The notes under the pieces: generated by a model
The model's database searches: none
Seen by the model: only the letters and a program-made list of their open reading frames with translations
Told to the model about the DNA's origin: nothing
Assembly: GCF_030811595.1 (NCBI RefSeq)
Contig: NZ_JAUSRB010000002.1
Span: 1,860,001-1,924,000 of the forward strand
DNA: 64,000 nucleotides
Direction: 5' to 3'
Source of the DNA: Streptosporangium brasiliense
GTDB taxonomy: Bacteria > Actinomycetota > Actinomycetes > Streptosporangiales > Streptosporangiaceae
Shown: in pieces, positions 1-7,924 of the stretch
How the letters are laid out: every line of letters starts with the position of its first letter
How positions within the stretch are numbered: the first letter of the stretch is position 1
Made by a program: the position numbers and the translations under genes

Positions 1-366
1 GATCACGCCGGAGCGGATCCGGAACAGGCCGACCGCCAGGTCGTCCGCCGTCTCGAAGCGCACCCGGACCGGTCCCACGAAGGAGTAGCCCTGTTCCTTG
101 GCGTACTCCCTGGCGAGGTTGGCCAGTTCGTGGCTGATGCTGTCGGCGTAGACCTCCAGGCGCTCGCTGTCGGTGGTGGACAGCTCGACCACGAAGTCGT
201 TCGGCACGAGCGTGCGCCCTTGTGCGACGATCGCCGCACGCTCGTCCATCTCACGCTGAACCGCGCTGGCAACCTCGACCGGCTGAAGGTCAGATTTGAA
301 CGCCCGCGCAAAGGCTCCCTCAACCAAACCTTCGAGCCTCCGCTCGAAGCGCTGAAGGACTCCCAC
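1..366 (-). CDS. fhaA: FhaA N-terminus (DUF3662/FHA scaffold protein), partial
   Basis: Only the first 122 codons are inside the window; the linker and C-terminal FHA domain lie beyond base 1. I place the start at GTG 366, preceded by a purine-rich GGAAGGGAGG; the protein begins GVLQRFERRLEGLVEGAF, the usual opening of the DUF3662 domain of FhaA. In the family this protein binds phosphothreonines made by PknA/PknB-type kinases and acts at the cell-wall synthesis machinery. In many actinomycetes fhaA heads the fhaA-fhaB-pstP-rodA-pbpA-pknA/B cluster with a tRNA-Leu gene upstream; the same tRNA-Leu sits divergently at 524 here, which supports the call. The rest of the cluster is predicted to lie to the left. 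Confidence 0.85.
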   Translation of the reverse strand, partial: MGVLQRFERRLEGLVEGAFARAFKSDLQPVEVASAVQREMDERAAIVAQGRTLVPNDFVVELSTTDSERLEVYADSISHELANLAREYAKEQGYSFVGPVRVRFETADDLAVGLFRIRSGVI

Positions 367-523
367 CGGGTACCTCCCTTCCTCCGTCTAACTAGGTCAC
401 GGCCGCTTGGGGGCTTGTTCCTCGCTCTCTCGCACCCAGCTGTTCCGCTCCGCGTCTAGGAGGATCGTATCCGGGTTCGTGGGTACCGGCTGATCCGTGC
501 TAATGTTTCCACCGCACCCAAAA

Positions 524-606
524 GGGCGGGTGGCGGAACGGCAGACGCGCACGGTTCAGGTCCGTGTGTCCGAAAGGACGTGAGGGTTCAAATCCCTCCT
601 CGCCCA
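524..606 (+). tRNA. tRNA-Leu (CAG)
   Basis: A class II tRNA with a complete cloverleaf. The acceptor arm GGGCGGG pairs with CTCGCCC at 599-605 (one G-U pair). The anticodon stem is CACGG/CCGTG with loop TTCAGGT, giving anticodon CAG at 557-559. There is a long variable arm and the T arm GAGGG-TTCAAAT-CCCTC. CCA is not encoded. Confidence 0.96.
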
Positions 607-613
607 CTCCAGC

Positions 614-658
614 AGAGCTCCGGAAGCGCGGTCAGCGCACCGGGGCTCTCTTGTTTTC
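614..658 (+). terminator. Probable tRNA-Leu terminator
   Basis: AGAGCTCCGG at 614-623 pairs with CCGGGGCTCT at 640-649 (one G-U pair) and is followed by the T-rich CTTGTTTTCC. The remaining stretch to about 895 shows no convincing gene on either strand. Confidence 0.6.
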
Positions 659-895
659 CGGGGAATCCGCGCGTTCATCGGTCCGTCCGTGGGTCTGGTG
701 CCGGTCGGGGTGATCATCGATCAAAGTAGCCGTTCGCTCCGTTATAGAGAAGTCCCGGCGGTTACGTGGGTGTCTTCTCGATTCTGTGCCGGTATGGCGT
801 GCGTCTCTTCTACCCCGCCCCGCTTGACGATCACTTTCCGGCCGCTTGCACACGTCATGCCGTCCATCCGGGCCGATTACGCTGACAGAGAAATC

Positions 896-920
896 GGGCC
901 GGGGGGAGTCCCCCCGGCCC
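896..920 (-). terminator. Terminator of the CNNM operon
   Basis: A perfect 11-bp GC stem (896-906 with 910-920) with a 3-nt loop. Read on the reverse strand it lies 32 bp past the stop codon at 952 and is followed by GATTTCTC, fitting an intrinsic terminator. Confidence 0.65.
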
Positions 921-955
921 GTCCTGTCCGTCAACCGGCCCGTCCTGTCCGTCAA
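914..955. repeat. Tandem 21-bp repeat, two copies
   Basis: Two identical 21-bp copies (914-934 and 935-955) span the 3' end of the reverse-strand gene; the second copy supplies its stop codon. This may reflect a local duplication of the gene end. Confidence 0.7.
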
Positions 956-1986
956 CCCGTGACGAGGACCCGGACGTCCAGGAGCTCACCGAGCAGATCG
1001 GTGAGGCTGACCATGCCGGCCACCTTGCCGCCGCCGTCCGTGACGAGGCCCACATGGGCGTGGGCGTCCTGGAGCACGGAGACCGCCTCGGGGATCGTCG
1101 TGCTCTTGTCCAGCCTGGGCACCGGCCGGGCGAGCTCGGCGGGGCCCGCCCCGGGACGGACCAGGACGTCTCTGACGTGCAGCACGCCCAGGACGTCGTC
1201 CGGCCTGCCCGAGTTGACCAGCAGGCGCAGGTGCCCGCTGTCGGCGGCCGTGCGGCGCACCTGCTCGTCGGTGGCGTCCCGGGTCACGCAGGTGGCCTGC
1301 CCGATGGGCAGCATCAGGCGCTCGACCGGCTGCTGGTGGACCCGCAGGGCCCGGGTCAGCAGGTCGTGCTCGTCCCGGTCGAGCAGGCCCATCCGGCCGG
1401 ACTCGCCGACCAGCATGGCGAGCTGGACCGGGGTCCTGGTGGTGGCCAGCTCGTCCCTGGGGTGCACGCCGAACAGCCTCAGCACCGCGTTGGTCAGGGC
1501 GTTGAGAGAGGCCAGCACCGGCCGGACCAGCCAGGTGAAGCCGCGGAACGGCAGCGCCAGGCCCATCGCCGCGGTCTCCGGGTGGGTCAGCGCCCACGAC
1601 TTGGGGGCCATCTCCCCGATCACCATGTGCAGGAAGGTGACCAGCGCCAGCGCTATCACCAGCGAGATGGGCACCCGCAGCGACTCGGGCAGGCCGACCG
1701 CGGCGAAGACCGGCTCCAGCAGGTGCTCGATGGCCGGCTCGGTCACCATGCCCAGGCCGAGCGAGCACAGCGTGATGCCGAGCTGGGCACCGGCCAGCAT
1801 CAGGGAGAGCTCCCTGCCGCCGCGTACGGCGGCGCGGGCGGCGACCCGGGTCAACCGGCCGCCCTTGCCCGCCAGCTCCTCCAGGCGATGCCTGCGGGCC
1901 GAGATGACCGCGAACTCGGCGGCGACGAAGAAGGCGTTGCCGATCAACAGGGCCACGCCCAGCAGCAGGGCTCCGGTGATGCTCAT
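952..1986 (-). CDS. CNNM/DUF21-CBS membrane protein without CorC domain
   Basis: A 344-residue protein of the hemolysin-C/CNNM family. The N-terminal DUF21 membrane region has about four hydrophobic segments and the family signature IGEMAPKSWAL; the C-terminal half is a pair of CBS domains. It ends after the CBS pair and lacks the CorC_HlyC domain that its upstream neighbour has. Family members bind adenine nucleotides through the CBS domains and have been linked to magnesium/cobalt transport; the substrate here is not shown. The start is ATG 1986, which overlaps the TGA of the preceding gene (ATGA), so the two are very likely translationally coupled. Longer upstream starts would run through the neighbour's coding region and were not used. 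Confidence 0.85.
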   Translation of the reverse strand: MSITGALLLGVALLIGNAFFVAAEFAVISARRHRLEELAGKGGRLTRVAARAAVRGGRELSLMLAGAQLGITLCSLGLGMVTEPAIEHLLEPVFAAVGLPESLRVPISLVIALALVTFLHMVIGEMAPKSWALTHPETAAMGLALPFRGFTWLVRPVLASLNALTNAVLRLFGVHPRDELATTRTPVQLAMLVGESGRMGLLDRDEHDLLTRALRVHQQPVERLMLPIGQATCVTRDATDEQVRRTAADSGHLRLLVNSGRPDDVLGVLHVRDVLVRPGAGPAELARPVPRLDKSTTIPEAVSVLQDAHAHVGLVTDGGGKVAGMVSLTDLLGELLDVRVLVTG

Positions 1987-3425
1987 CGGCCGTCCACCGC
2001 GCTCCGCTCGATCATGGGTGTGTCGGCGCCGCGCCCGATCATCCGCGGCGCGGTCATCGCGGGCTCGCCGCCGTCCTCGGCGGCCTCCGCCGGCGCGGGC
2101 GCCAGCCGTACCCACTCGGGGACCCTGCGGTGCACCGACAGCACGGTGAGCACCGCGTCGGCCTCGTCCGCGCTGTCGTTCTCCAGGAGATCGGTCTCCA
2201 GGGTCAGCGTGACGGTGACCTGGTCGCCGGGCTCGGCCATCCGGCCGAGGGTGGCGAGCACCAGGCCGGCGATGGTGTCGTAGCCGTCGCTCTCGGGGAG
2301 CGCCAGCTTGGTCGCCCGCTCGACCTCGTCGAGCCGGAGGGTGCCCGGCAGGTCCCAGGTGCCGTCGTCGTTGGCGACGACCCCGGCGGGCTCGGGGTCG
2401 TTCTCGTCGATCAGCTCGCCGACGAGCTCCTCGGCCAGGTCCTCGACGGTGACCACGCCGGCGAGCCCGCCGTACTCGTCGATGACGCAGGCCAGGTCGT
2501 CGCCGGCGGCGCGCATGCGCTCCAGCACGACCGGCAGCGGCAGCGAGTCCGGGACCAGCAGCGCCGAACGGGTGATCTGCTCCAGCGGGCCGTCGCTCAG
2601 GCCGGACCTGAGCAGCTCCCGCACACCGGTGACGCCGACCACGTCCTCGCCGTTCTCCTTGCAGAGCACCGGGTAGCGGGAGTGGCCGTGCTCGCGGATG
2701 GCCTCGACCAGATCGGAGATCGGACGCTCGGCCCGCAGCAGCACCAGGCGGGGGCGCGGCACCATGACGTCCTCGGCGGTGCGGTCGCCGAACTCCAGCG
2801 CCCGCTCCAGCAGCTCCGACAGCCGCGGCGGGAGGTCGCCGGCCGTGGCGGACTCGGAGATGATCCGGGACAGCTCCTCGGGGCTGGCGCCGTGCTCGAC
2901 CTCCTCCACGGGCTCCACGCCCGCCCGGCGCAGCAGGCCGGTGGCGGCGGAGTCGAACAGCCGGATGACGGGCCCGGCGATCCTGAGATAGACGATGGTC
3001 GAGCCGGCGAGGAACTTGGCCACCGGCTCGGGGCGGGCGATGCCCAGGTTCTTGGGGGCCAGCTCGCCGAGCACCATCTGGATGACGGTGGCGACCGCGA
3101 CGGCCAGCGCCACCGAGACGCCCGGCACGGCCGCCGCCGGCACCCCCGCGGCCTCCAGCCCCGGGCGCATGACCGTGGCGATGGCGGGTTCGGAGATGAA
3201 GCCGACGAGCAGCGCGGTCACGGTGATGCCCAGCTGCGCGCCCGAAAGCATGAACGACAGGCGTCCCGTCACCTCCAGCGCGCGCTTGGCGGCGGTGTCA
3301 CCGGCGTCGGCCTGTTCGCGCAGCACGCCGCGGTCGGCGGCCACGAAGGCGAACTCCTGCGCGACGAAGTAACCGGTCGCGAAGGTGAGGAGGAGTACGG
3401 CCAGCAGGCCGAGAGCCGTGTTCAC
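1983..3425 (-). CDS. CNNM/HlyC-CorC family protein (DUF21-CBS-CorC)
   Basis: A 480-residue integral membrane protein with full family architecture: DUF21 membrane domain (about residues 1-190, signature LGELAPKNLGI), CBS pair (about 210-335) and a C-terminal CorC_HlyC domain (about 345-430). The last 50 residues are an Ala/Glu-rich tail. GTG 3425 has a GGGAGAG ribosome site 8 bases upstream. It is the first gene of a two-gene operon with the shorter paralogue at 952-1986. Such paired full and CorC-less genes are common in actinobacteria and may form heterodimers (inference). A role in divalent cation or cytosolic ion balance is family knowledge only. Confidence 0.85.
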   Translation of the reverse strand: MNTALGLLAVLLLTFATGYFVAQEFAFVAADRGVLREQADAGDTAAKRALEVTGRLSFMLSGAQLGITVTALLVGFISEPAIATVMRPGLEAAGVPAAAVPGVSVALAVAVATVIQMVLGELAPKNLGIARPEPVAKFLAGSTIVYLRIAGPVIRLFDSAATGLLRRAGVEPVEEVEHGASPEELSRIISESATAGDLPPRLSELLERALEFGDRTAEDVMVPRPRLVLLRAERPISDLVEAIREHGHSRYPVLCKENGEDVVGVTGVRELLRSGLSDGPLEQITRSALLVPDSLPLPVVLERMRAAGDDLACVIDEYGGLAGVVTVEDLAEELVGELIDENDPEPAGVVANDDGTWDLPGTLRLDEVERATKLALPESDGYDTIAGLVLATLGRMAEPGDQVTVTLTLETDLLENDSADEADAVLTVLSVHRRVPEWVRLAPAPAEAAEDGGEPAMTAPRMIGRGADTPMIERSAVDGR

Positions 3426-3673
3426 CGGGCGGCTCTCCCGGTTGGGTCAGCGGTCCCCGTGCATGTGCACGGGCAGGTACTCCATGAGTCCGGAGTGGAC
3501 ACGATCATCCTTTCGGGCAGAGGTCGTCCCTTACCGTAACGACCCGTGTGGGGGTCGATGTTTCCGGATCGGCCAACGATCACATCGTTGGTGACTAAGC
3601 ATCCTTCTGCGTACTTTTACATGGGGGAAGCTTGGAGAGACGTCTGCGCGCGACGGGACCACGACGTAGCGTC

Positions 3674-3679
3674 GATAAT
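3674..3679 (+). promoter_or_regulatory. Candidate -10 box of the LCP gene
   Basis: GATAAT lies about 40 bp before GTG 3721. A transcript from about 3686 would contain the GGGGA ribosome site before 3721 but give almost no leader to the alternative GTG at 3694, so it favours the later start. No strong -35 is visible. Confidence 0.4.
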
Positions 3680-3720
3680 GACGTTCTCATCGTGTGTTCA
3701 AGAAGTGGCGGGGATACGAC

Positions 3721-5028
3721 GTGGGTGACAGGCCGGAAGACGACGATCGCACACGCGCGCTGCGATCGCCCCAGCCCGGGCCGCCGCGAGCCGCGGGACA
3801 GCCCGCCCACCCGGCGCCGGGGCGGAGCCGGCCGGCCGCCGGGCCCGGCCCGGAGACGCCGCGGGAAGGGGCCGACGACACGCGGCCGCGGGCGACCTCG
3901 CGGGTCTACGGCAAGGCCAGGGAGGGCGCCGGCCCGGTCCGGCCGCTCCCGGGCCAGGCCGCGCACTCCGTGCCGCCGGACGGCCCCCCGGGCGACCGTC
4001 CGGGCGGTCCGTCAGGTGGTTCCTCAGGAGGGAAAGGCGGGATCCGGATGCCGAGCACGACCTGGCGCCCGAAGCGGCCGGGCAGGCTGATCGCACGGAT
4101 CCTCATCGGCCTGCTCGTCGTGCTGGTGGTGCTCGCCGTCGGCGGATACTTCACGGTCAACTCGCGGCTGACCCGGATCGAGGCGCTCACCGACTACGAC
4201 GGCCGCCCTGCCGACACCCCCGGCACCAACTGGCTGCTGGTCGGCTCCGACAGCCGCGCCGGCCTGACCAAGGCGCAGCGCAGGAAGCTCGCCACCGGCA
4301 ACTCCATCGGCCGCCGGACCGACACGATGATGCTGCTGCACATCCCCGACAGCGGCGACCGGCCGACCCTGGTCAGCCTCCCGCGTGACTCCTACGTGCC
4401 GATCGACGGCCACGGCAGCGACAAGCTCAACGCCGCCTACGCCTACGACGACGGCGGCCCCAAGCTCCTGGCCAAGACCGTCGAGAAGGTCACCGGGCTC
4501 CGCATCGACCACTACATGGAGATCGGCTTCGGCGGCTTCGTGGGCATCGTCGACGCCATCGGCGGGGTCGAGATCAACGTCAAGCAGGCCATCAAGGACC
4601 CCAAGGCGGGCATCGACCTGAAGAAGGGCCTGCAGACGATGGACGGCGGCACGGCCCTCGGTTACGTCCGCACCCGCGCCACCGGCGCCATCCCCGACTT
4701 CGACCGGACCCAGCGCCAGCGCCAGTTCTTCTCCGCGGTGGTGAACAAGGCGGCCAGCCCCGGAGTGCTGATCAACCCCTTCCGCTCCGTCCCGCTCGCG
4801 CTGAACGCCGCCGACTCCGTGTCCGTCGGCGAGGAGACCGGTGCCTTCAACCTGCTCTCCCTCGGCCTCGCCATGGGTGACAACCCGGTGACCACGGTCG
4901 TCCCGGTCGGCTCGCTGCCGACCATCAACGGCCAGTCGGTCGTCAAGTGGGACCGGACCAAGGCCCTGCGCATGTTCGAGGCCCTGGCCCAGGACAAGCC
5001 GGTCCCCAAGGACGCCCTCGGCAAGTAG
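3721..5028 (+). CDS. LCP family cell-wall ligase (LytR-CpsA-Psr)
   Basis: A 435-residue protein: a Pro/Gly-rich cytoplasmic N-terminus (about 115 residues), one membrane anchor (LIARILIGLLVVLVVLAVGG), then an extracytoplasmic LCP domain. Conserved LCP elements are visible: LLVGSDSRAG, GRRTDTMMLL, LVSLPRDSYVPI, DKLNAAYAYDDGG and YVRTRATG...DFDRTQRQRQ with the catalytic Asp/Arg set. LCP enzymes transfer polyprenol-linked glycopolymers (arabinogalactan, teichoic acid) to peptidoglycan. GTG 3721 is preferred for its GGGGA ribosome site; GTG 3694 would add nine residues. The gene is divergent from the CNNM operon. Confidence 0.88.
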   Translation: MGDRPEDDDRTRALRSPQPGPPRAAGQPAHPAPGRSRPAAGPGPETPREGADDTRPRATSRVYGKAREGAGPVRPLPGQAAHSVPPDGPPGDRPGGPSGGSSGGKGGIRMPSTTWRPKRPGRLIARILIGLLVVLVVLAVGGYFTVNSRLTRIEALTDYDGRPADTPGTNWLLVGSDSRAGLTKAQRRKLATGNSIGRRTDTMMLLHIPDSGDRPTLVSLPRDSYVPIDGHGSDKLNAAYAYDDGGPKLLAKTVEKVTGLRIDHYMEIGFGGFVGIVDAIGGVEINVKQAIKDPKAGIDLKKGLQTMDGGTALGYVRTRATGAIPDFDRTQRQRQFFSAVVNKAASPGVLINPFRSVPLALNAADSVSVGEETGAFNLLSLGLAMGDNPVTTVVPVGSLPTINGQSVVKWDRTKALRMFEALAQDKPVPKDALGK

Positions 5029-5158
5029 CGGCTCGCCCCGGCCCCGGGCCGGCGTCCCGGCCGGTCGCCTGCCAGCCGCCTGCCCGCCGCCTCCTGGGGC
5101 CGATGTCGCGGATCCCCGGCCCGGCCCCGGTCGCCCCGGCCCCGGCCGGGGCGGCGGC

Positions 5159-5812
5159 TCAGGTGGACGCGCTGGTGGAGGCGGCGACGGTGGCGGCGAT
5201 CACGCCGGCCATGACGGCGGCGTTGATCGCGGCGATGGTCTTGGCGACGGCCTCGCCGGCCCAGTCGCCCTCGGTGATCTCCTTGATGCGTTCCTTGCTC
5301 GCGCCCGGGAACGCCTTGCGATCGATCTTGGCCGCGTGCAGGACGGCGATCAGCACGGCGATCCGCCTGTCGGGGACGGCTCCGGACAGCACGCTTTGGA
5401 CGCGCTCGCGCACGGCCAGCTCGACGCTGGGGTCACGCTCCGGGTAGCGGGTGCTGGGGAAGATCCCGAGGATCTTCCGCGTCTCCTCGCCCAGCACACC
5501 ACGCTCGGCCAGGCGGGAGAGCAGGCGCTTGCGGAGCTTGGCCGAGTGGAGCTTGTAGATCCACCAGTCGGGCTTGCGCTCCTTGGTGTCGGCGGCGATC
5601 CTGGCCAGTGTCGCGTCCAGCTCCTCCTCGCCGAGAGGGGTGGGGTCCAGGACGGTCACCTTCTTGCCGGCCAGGTCGATCCGGCCGTTGACGGTCAGCT
5701 CCGCCAGAAGAGCGCCGCCGAGCGCGGCGTCGAGCTCCGACGAGCTGACCAGCTGCCTGCCCTCCGCTTCGCTGTAGGCGAGCAGGAGAACTTCTTCGGC
5801 GATGGTCGTCAT
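5159..5812 (-). CDS. GPP34 (GOLPH3/VPS74-like) family protein
   Basis: A 217-residue soluble protein starting MTTIAEEVLLLAYSEAEG, the typical opening of bacterial GPP34 proteins. It keeps the family pattern of an N-terminal helix and winged region (ALLAELTVNGRIDL), a central WWIYKL-containing segment, an RYPERDPSVE loop and a C-terminal hydrophobic helix rich in Ala. Eukaryotic relatives bind phosphatidylinositol-4-phosphate and retain glycosyltransferases in the Golgi; the bacterial role is unknown. It stands alone, convergent with the LCP gene and divergent from the DM13 gene. Confidence 0.8.
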   Translation of the reverse strand: MTTIAEEVLLLAYSEAEGRQLVSSSELDAALGGALLAELTVNGRIDLAGKKVTVLDPTPLGEEELDATLARIAADTKERKPDWWIYKLHSAKLRKRLLSRLAERGVLGEETRKILGIFPSTRYPERDPSVELAVRERVQSVLSGAVPDRRIAVLIAVLHAAKIDRKAFPGASKERIKEITEGDWAGEAVAKTIAAINAAVMAGVIAATVAASTSAST

Positions 5813-5921
5813 GCTCCGACCCTATGCCGTAAGCACTACGTAATCGCCGGCGGCGGCCGGCCGGGATAGCTTCGCACCAGGGCCTGGAGGACGCTTCGAG
5901 GATCGGGCCCCGGAGGACATC

Positions 5922-6518
5922 ATGCGGATCGGAAAGCTGCTCCGGCACCCGGCGACCTGGGTGGTCATGACGTTGGGCGCCGTCGCGTTCGGCGTCGCCC
6001 TGTATCTGTTCCAGCCCTGGCGCCTGTTCACCACCGTCGAGGTGGACGAGGCCGTGCCGGTCGCGGCGGCCCCGCGGACCGCGGCCCCGGAGACCGCTGT
6101 CCCGCCAGGCACCTCCCCGCAGGCCACGGCCACTCCGTCGCCGGGCGGGCCCGGACAGGCCGCGGAGCGGCCCGAGACTCTGGCCACGGGCACGTTCGTC
6201 GCGCACGAGCACAGCACCGAGGGCAGGGCCAGGGTGCTCGAACTGGCCGACGGGAGCCGGGTGCTCAGGATCGAGGACCTGGACACCTCCGACGGCCCCG
6301 ACCTCCGGGTCTGGCTGAGCGACCAGCCCGTCAAGGAGGGCAGGGCCGGGTGGTTCAACCTCGACGACGGCGAGCACCTCGAACTGGGCGAGCTCAAGGG
6401 CAACCGGGGCAACGCGAACTACGCCATCCCGGCCGGGGCCGACCTGGACAGCCTGAAGACCGTCACCATCTGGTGCAGGCGCTTCAGCGTCTCCTTCGGC
6501 GCCGCGGCTCTGACCTGA
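5922..6518 (+). CDS. Membrane-anchored DM13 domain protein
   Basis: A 198-residue protein with an N-terminal membrane segment (TWVVMTLGAVAFGVALYLF), a Pro/Ala/Thr-rich linker (about residues 45-85) and an extracytoplasmic DM13 domain (about 88-195) with the patterns GTFVAHEHSTEGRARVLEL, DTSDGPDLRVWLS and TIWCRRFSVSFGAA. DM13 domains are predicted cytochrome-like redox or electron-transfer modules; the single Cys near the C-terminus matches the family. ATG 5922 directly precedes the basic MRIGKLLRH segment. No partner gene is evident. Confidence 0.8.
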   Translation: MRIGKLLRHPATWVVMTLGAVAFGVALYLFQPWRLFTTVEVDEAVPVAAAPRTAAPETAVPPGTSPQATATPSPGGPGQAAERPETLATGTFVAHEHSTEGRARVLELADGSRVLRIEDLDTSDGPDLRVWLSDQPVKEGRAGWFNLDDGEHLELGELKGNRGNANYAIPAGADLDSLKTVTIWCRRFSVSFGAAALT

Positions 6519-6540
6519 GACAGGCGCCAGGGTTCCGGTC

Positions 6541-6598
6541 CGGGGCCGGTGGTGCTGCCCGGGGCTGGTCCGGGGCCGGTGGTGCTGCCCGGGGCTGT
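6541..6598. repeat. Tandem 30-bp repeat, two copies
   Basis: Two near-identical 30-bp GC-rich copies (6541-6570, 6571-6598) lie in the spacer before tenA; the flanking bases up to about 6660 hold degenerate copies of the same GGTCCGGGGC motif. Confidence 0.6.
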
Positions 6599-6708
6599 CC
6601 GGGGCAGCCGGGACTGGGGCGGGGCCGCCGGGGCTCTGGTCCGGAGCCGGCGGGGCTGCCCGGGGCGGAGATCGGCGCCGGGTCCTGGGTTGAGACAATG
6701 CTCGGCTT

Positions 6709-7314
6709 ATGAGCATCTCTGCGGAACTCCACGCCATCGGCCGCCCGCTCGTCGAGGCGCAGCTCGCCCACCCGACGGTGGTGGGGATCGCCCGGGGGGA
6801 CCTGCCGGAGCCGGTGTTCCGGTCGTGGCTGGAGCAGGACTACCTGTTCCTCCTCGATTACGTCCGGGTGTTCTCCCGGCTGGCCTGGCAGGCCCCCGAC
6901 GGGCACCTGGGTGACCTGGTGGACCTGGCCCACGCCACCTTCCACGAGGAGCTGAACCTGCACCGGTCGCTGTCGGCGGGCTTCGGCGCCGACCTCGACA
7001 GGGCCGAGAAGGGGCCGGCCTGCGCCGCCTACACCTCGTTCCTGCTCGGCTCCGCGGCGGACTACGCCGACGGTCTGGCCGCGCTGTATCCCTGCATGTG
7101 GGGCTACTCCACCCTCGGCCGCGTCCTCGCGGAGAATCCCCCGGCCGAGCCGCGCTACCGGGCCTGGGTCGACACCTACGCGCATCCCGACTTCGCCGCG
7201 CTGACCGGACGCATCGCCGTGATGATCGACGAGGCCGTGCCCGACCTCGGCCGGGCCAAGGAGCTGTTCACCGAGGGGATGGCCCACGAGCTGGCCTTCT
7301 GGGACGTGCCCTGA
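6709..7314 (+). CDS. tenA: TenA family thiaminase II / aminopyrimidine aminohydrolase
   Basis: A 201-residue protein covering the whole TenA fold. Recognisable elements are FRSWLEQDYLFLLDYVRVF (substrate-pocket Asp/Tyr region), HATFHEELNLH, ALYPCMWGYSTLG with the catalytic Cys, and a C-terminal FTEGMAHELAFWD with the conserved Glu. TenA hydrolyses aminopyrimidine products of thiamine breakdown to HMP for re-use. Its neighbours support this: a TPP riboswitch and a pyrimidine-type permease lie 0.5 kb downstream in the same direction. It is itself upstream of the riboswitch, so it is probably not under its direct control. Confidence 0.88.
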   Translation: MSISAELHAIGRPLVEAQLAHPTVVGIARGDLPEPVFRSWLEQDYLFLLDYVRVFSRLAWQAPDGHLGDLVDLAHATFHEELNLHRSLSAGFGADLDRAEKGPACAAYTSFLLGSAADYADGLAALYPCMWGYSTLGRVLAENPPAEPRYRAWVDTYAHPDFAALTGRIAVMIDEAVPDLGRAKELFTEGMAHELAFWDVP

Positions 7315-7425
7315 CCTGGTCCTCCGGGGCCGGTCCAGGTGGCCCGCGCGCATATGTTGGCGGGGTCACGGGCGGACGAGCCGCTTTACCCCCCATCTGG
7401 TGACGGACTTGAAAGAATGGTTGTC

Positions 7426-7749
7426 ATGAGTGTTCCTGAGGTCGATGCGCGGGACGTGCCGGACGGCGCGTTCCTGCTTGACGTACGAGAGAACGACGAG
7501 TGGCGGGCCGGGCACGCGCCGGCGGCCGTCCACATCCCGCTCGGCGAGCTTCAGGCCCGGGTGGACGAGGTGCCGAAGGACGCGCCCGTCTACGTGGTCT
7601 GCCGCGTGGGTGGCCGTTCCGCGCACGCCGCCGCCTGGCTCGGGCACGTCGGCTGGGACGCGATCAACGTGGGCGGTGGCATGCAGTCCTGGGAGTCCGC
7701 GGGCCGTCCGATGGTCAGCGAGAGCGGTCAGGACCCGTTCGTGGCCTGA
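7426..7749 (+). CDS. Single-domain rhodanese-like sulfurtransferase
   Basis: A 107-residue protein that is one rhodanese domain: EVDARDVPDGAFLLDVREN at the start and the active-site loop CRVGGRS with catalytic Cys, followed by the GGMQSW motif. Such proteins carry persulfide sulfur. I chose ATG 7426, with GAAAGA nine bases upstream; ATG 7417 would add three residues. It sits between tenA and the TPP riboswitch, so a link to thiamine sulfur supply is possible but not shown. Confidence 0.85.
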   Translation: MSVPEVDARDVPDGAFLLDVRENDEWRAGHAPAAVHIPLGELQARVDEVPKDAPVYVVCRVGGRSAHAAAWLGHVGWDAINVGGGMQSWESAGRPMVSESGQDPFVA

Positions 7750-7805
7750 CCCGGCCCTTGCGCAGAAGGGAGGAAATGACATAATTCACGGCGAATCATC
7801 TACCG

Positions 7806-7920
7806 CGGGAGCTCGGGCGCAACCGGGCTGAGAGGGCGGAACCACGTAGAGGGCCGGGCAGGCCCTCCGACGCGCCGCCGACCGCATGAACCTGTCCGGG
7901 TAATGCCGGCGTAGGGAGCT
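7806..7920 (+). promoter_or_regulatory. TPP riboswitch (THI element)
   Basis: The invariant TPP aptamer parts are present in order: GGGCTGAGAGGG near 7824, an optional hairpin (AGGGCC...GGCCCT), then CATGAACCTGTCCGGGTAAT and GCCGGCGTAGGGAGCT ending at 7920. The closing P1 helix pairs AGCTC (7810-7814) with GAGCT (7916-7920). The AGGGAG ribosome site for the ATG at 7925 lies at 7913-7918, partly inside P1, so ligand binding would occlude the site directly and block translation. Confidence 0.93.
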
Positions 7921-7924
7921 TTCC

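Noticed and set aside
689-2149. Long forward open frame across the CNNM genes
   Set aside because: It is antisense to a clear CBS/CNNM gene pair; high GC opens spurious frames on the other strand.
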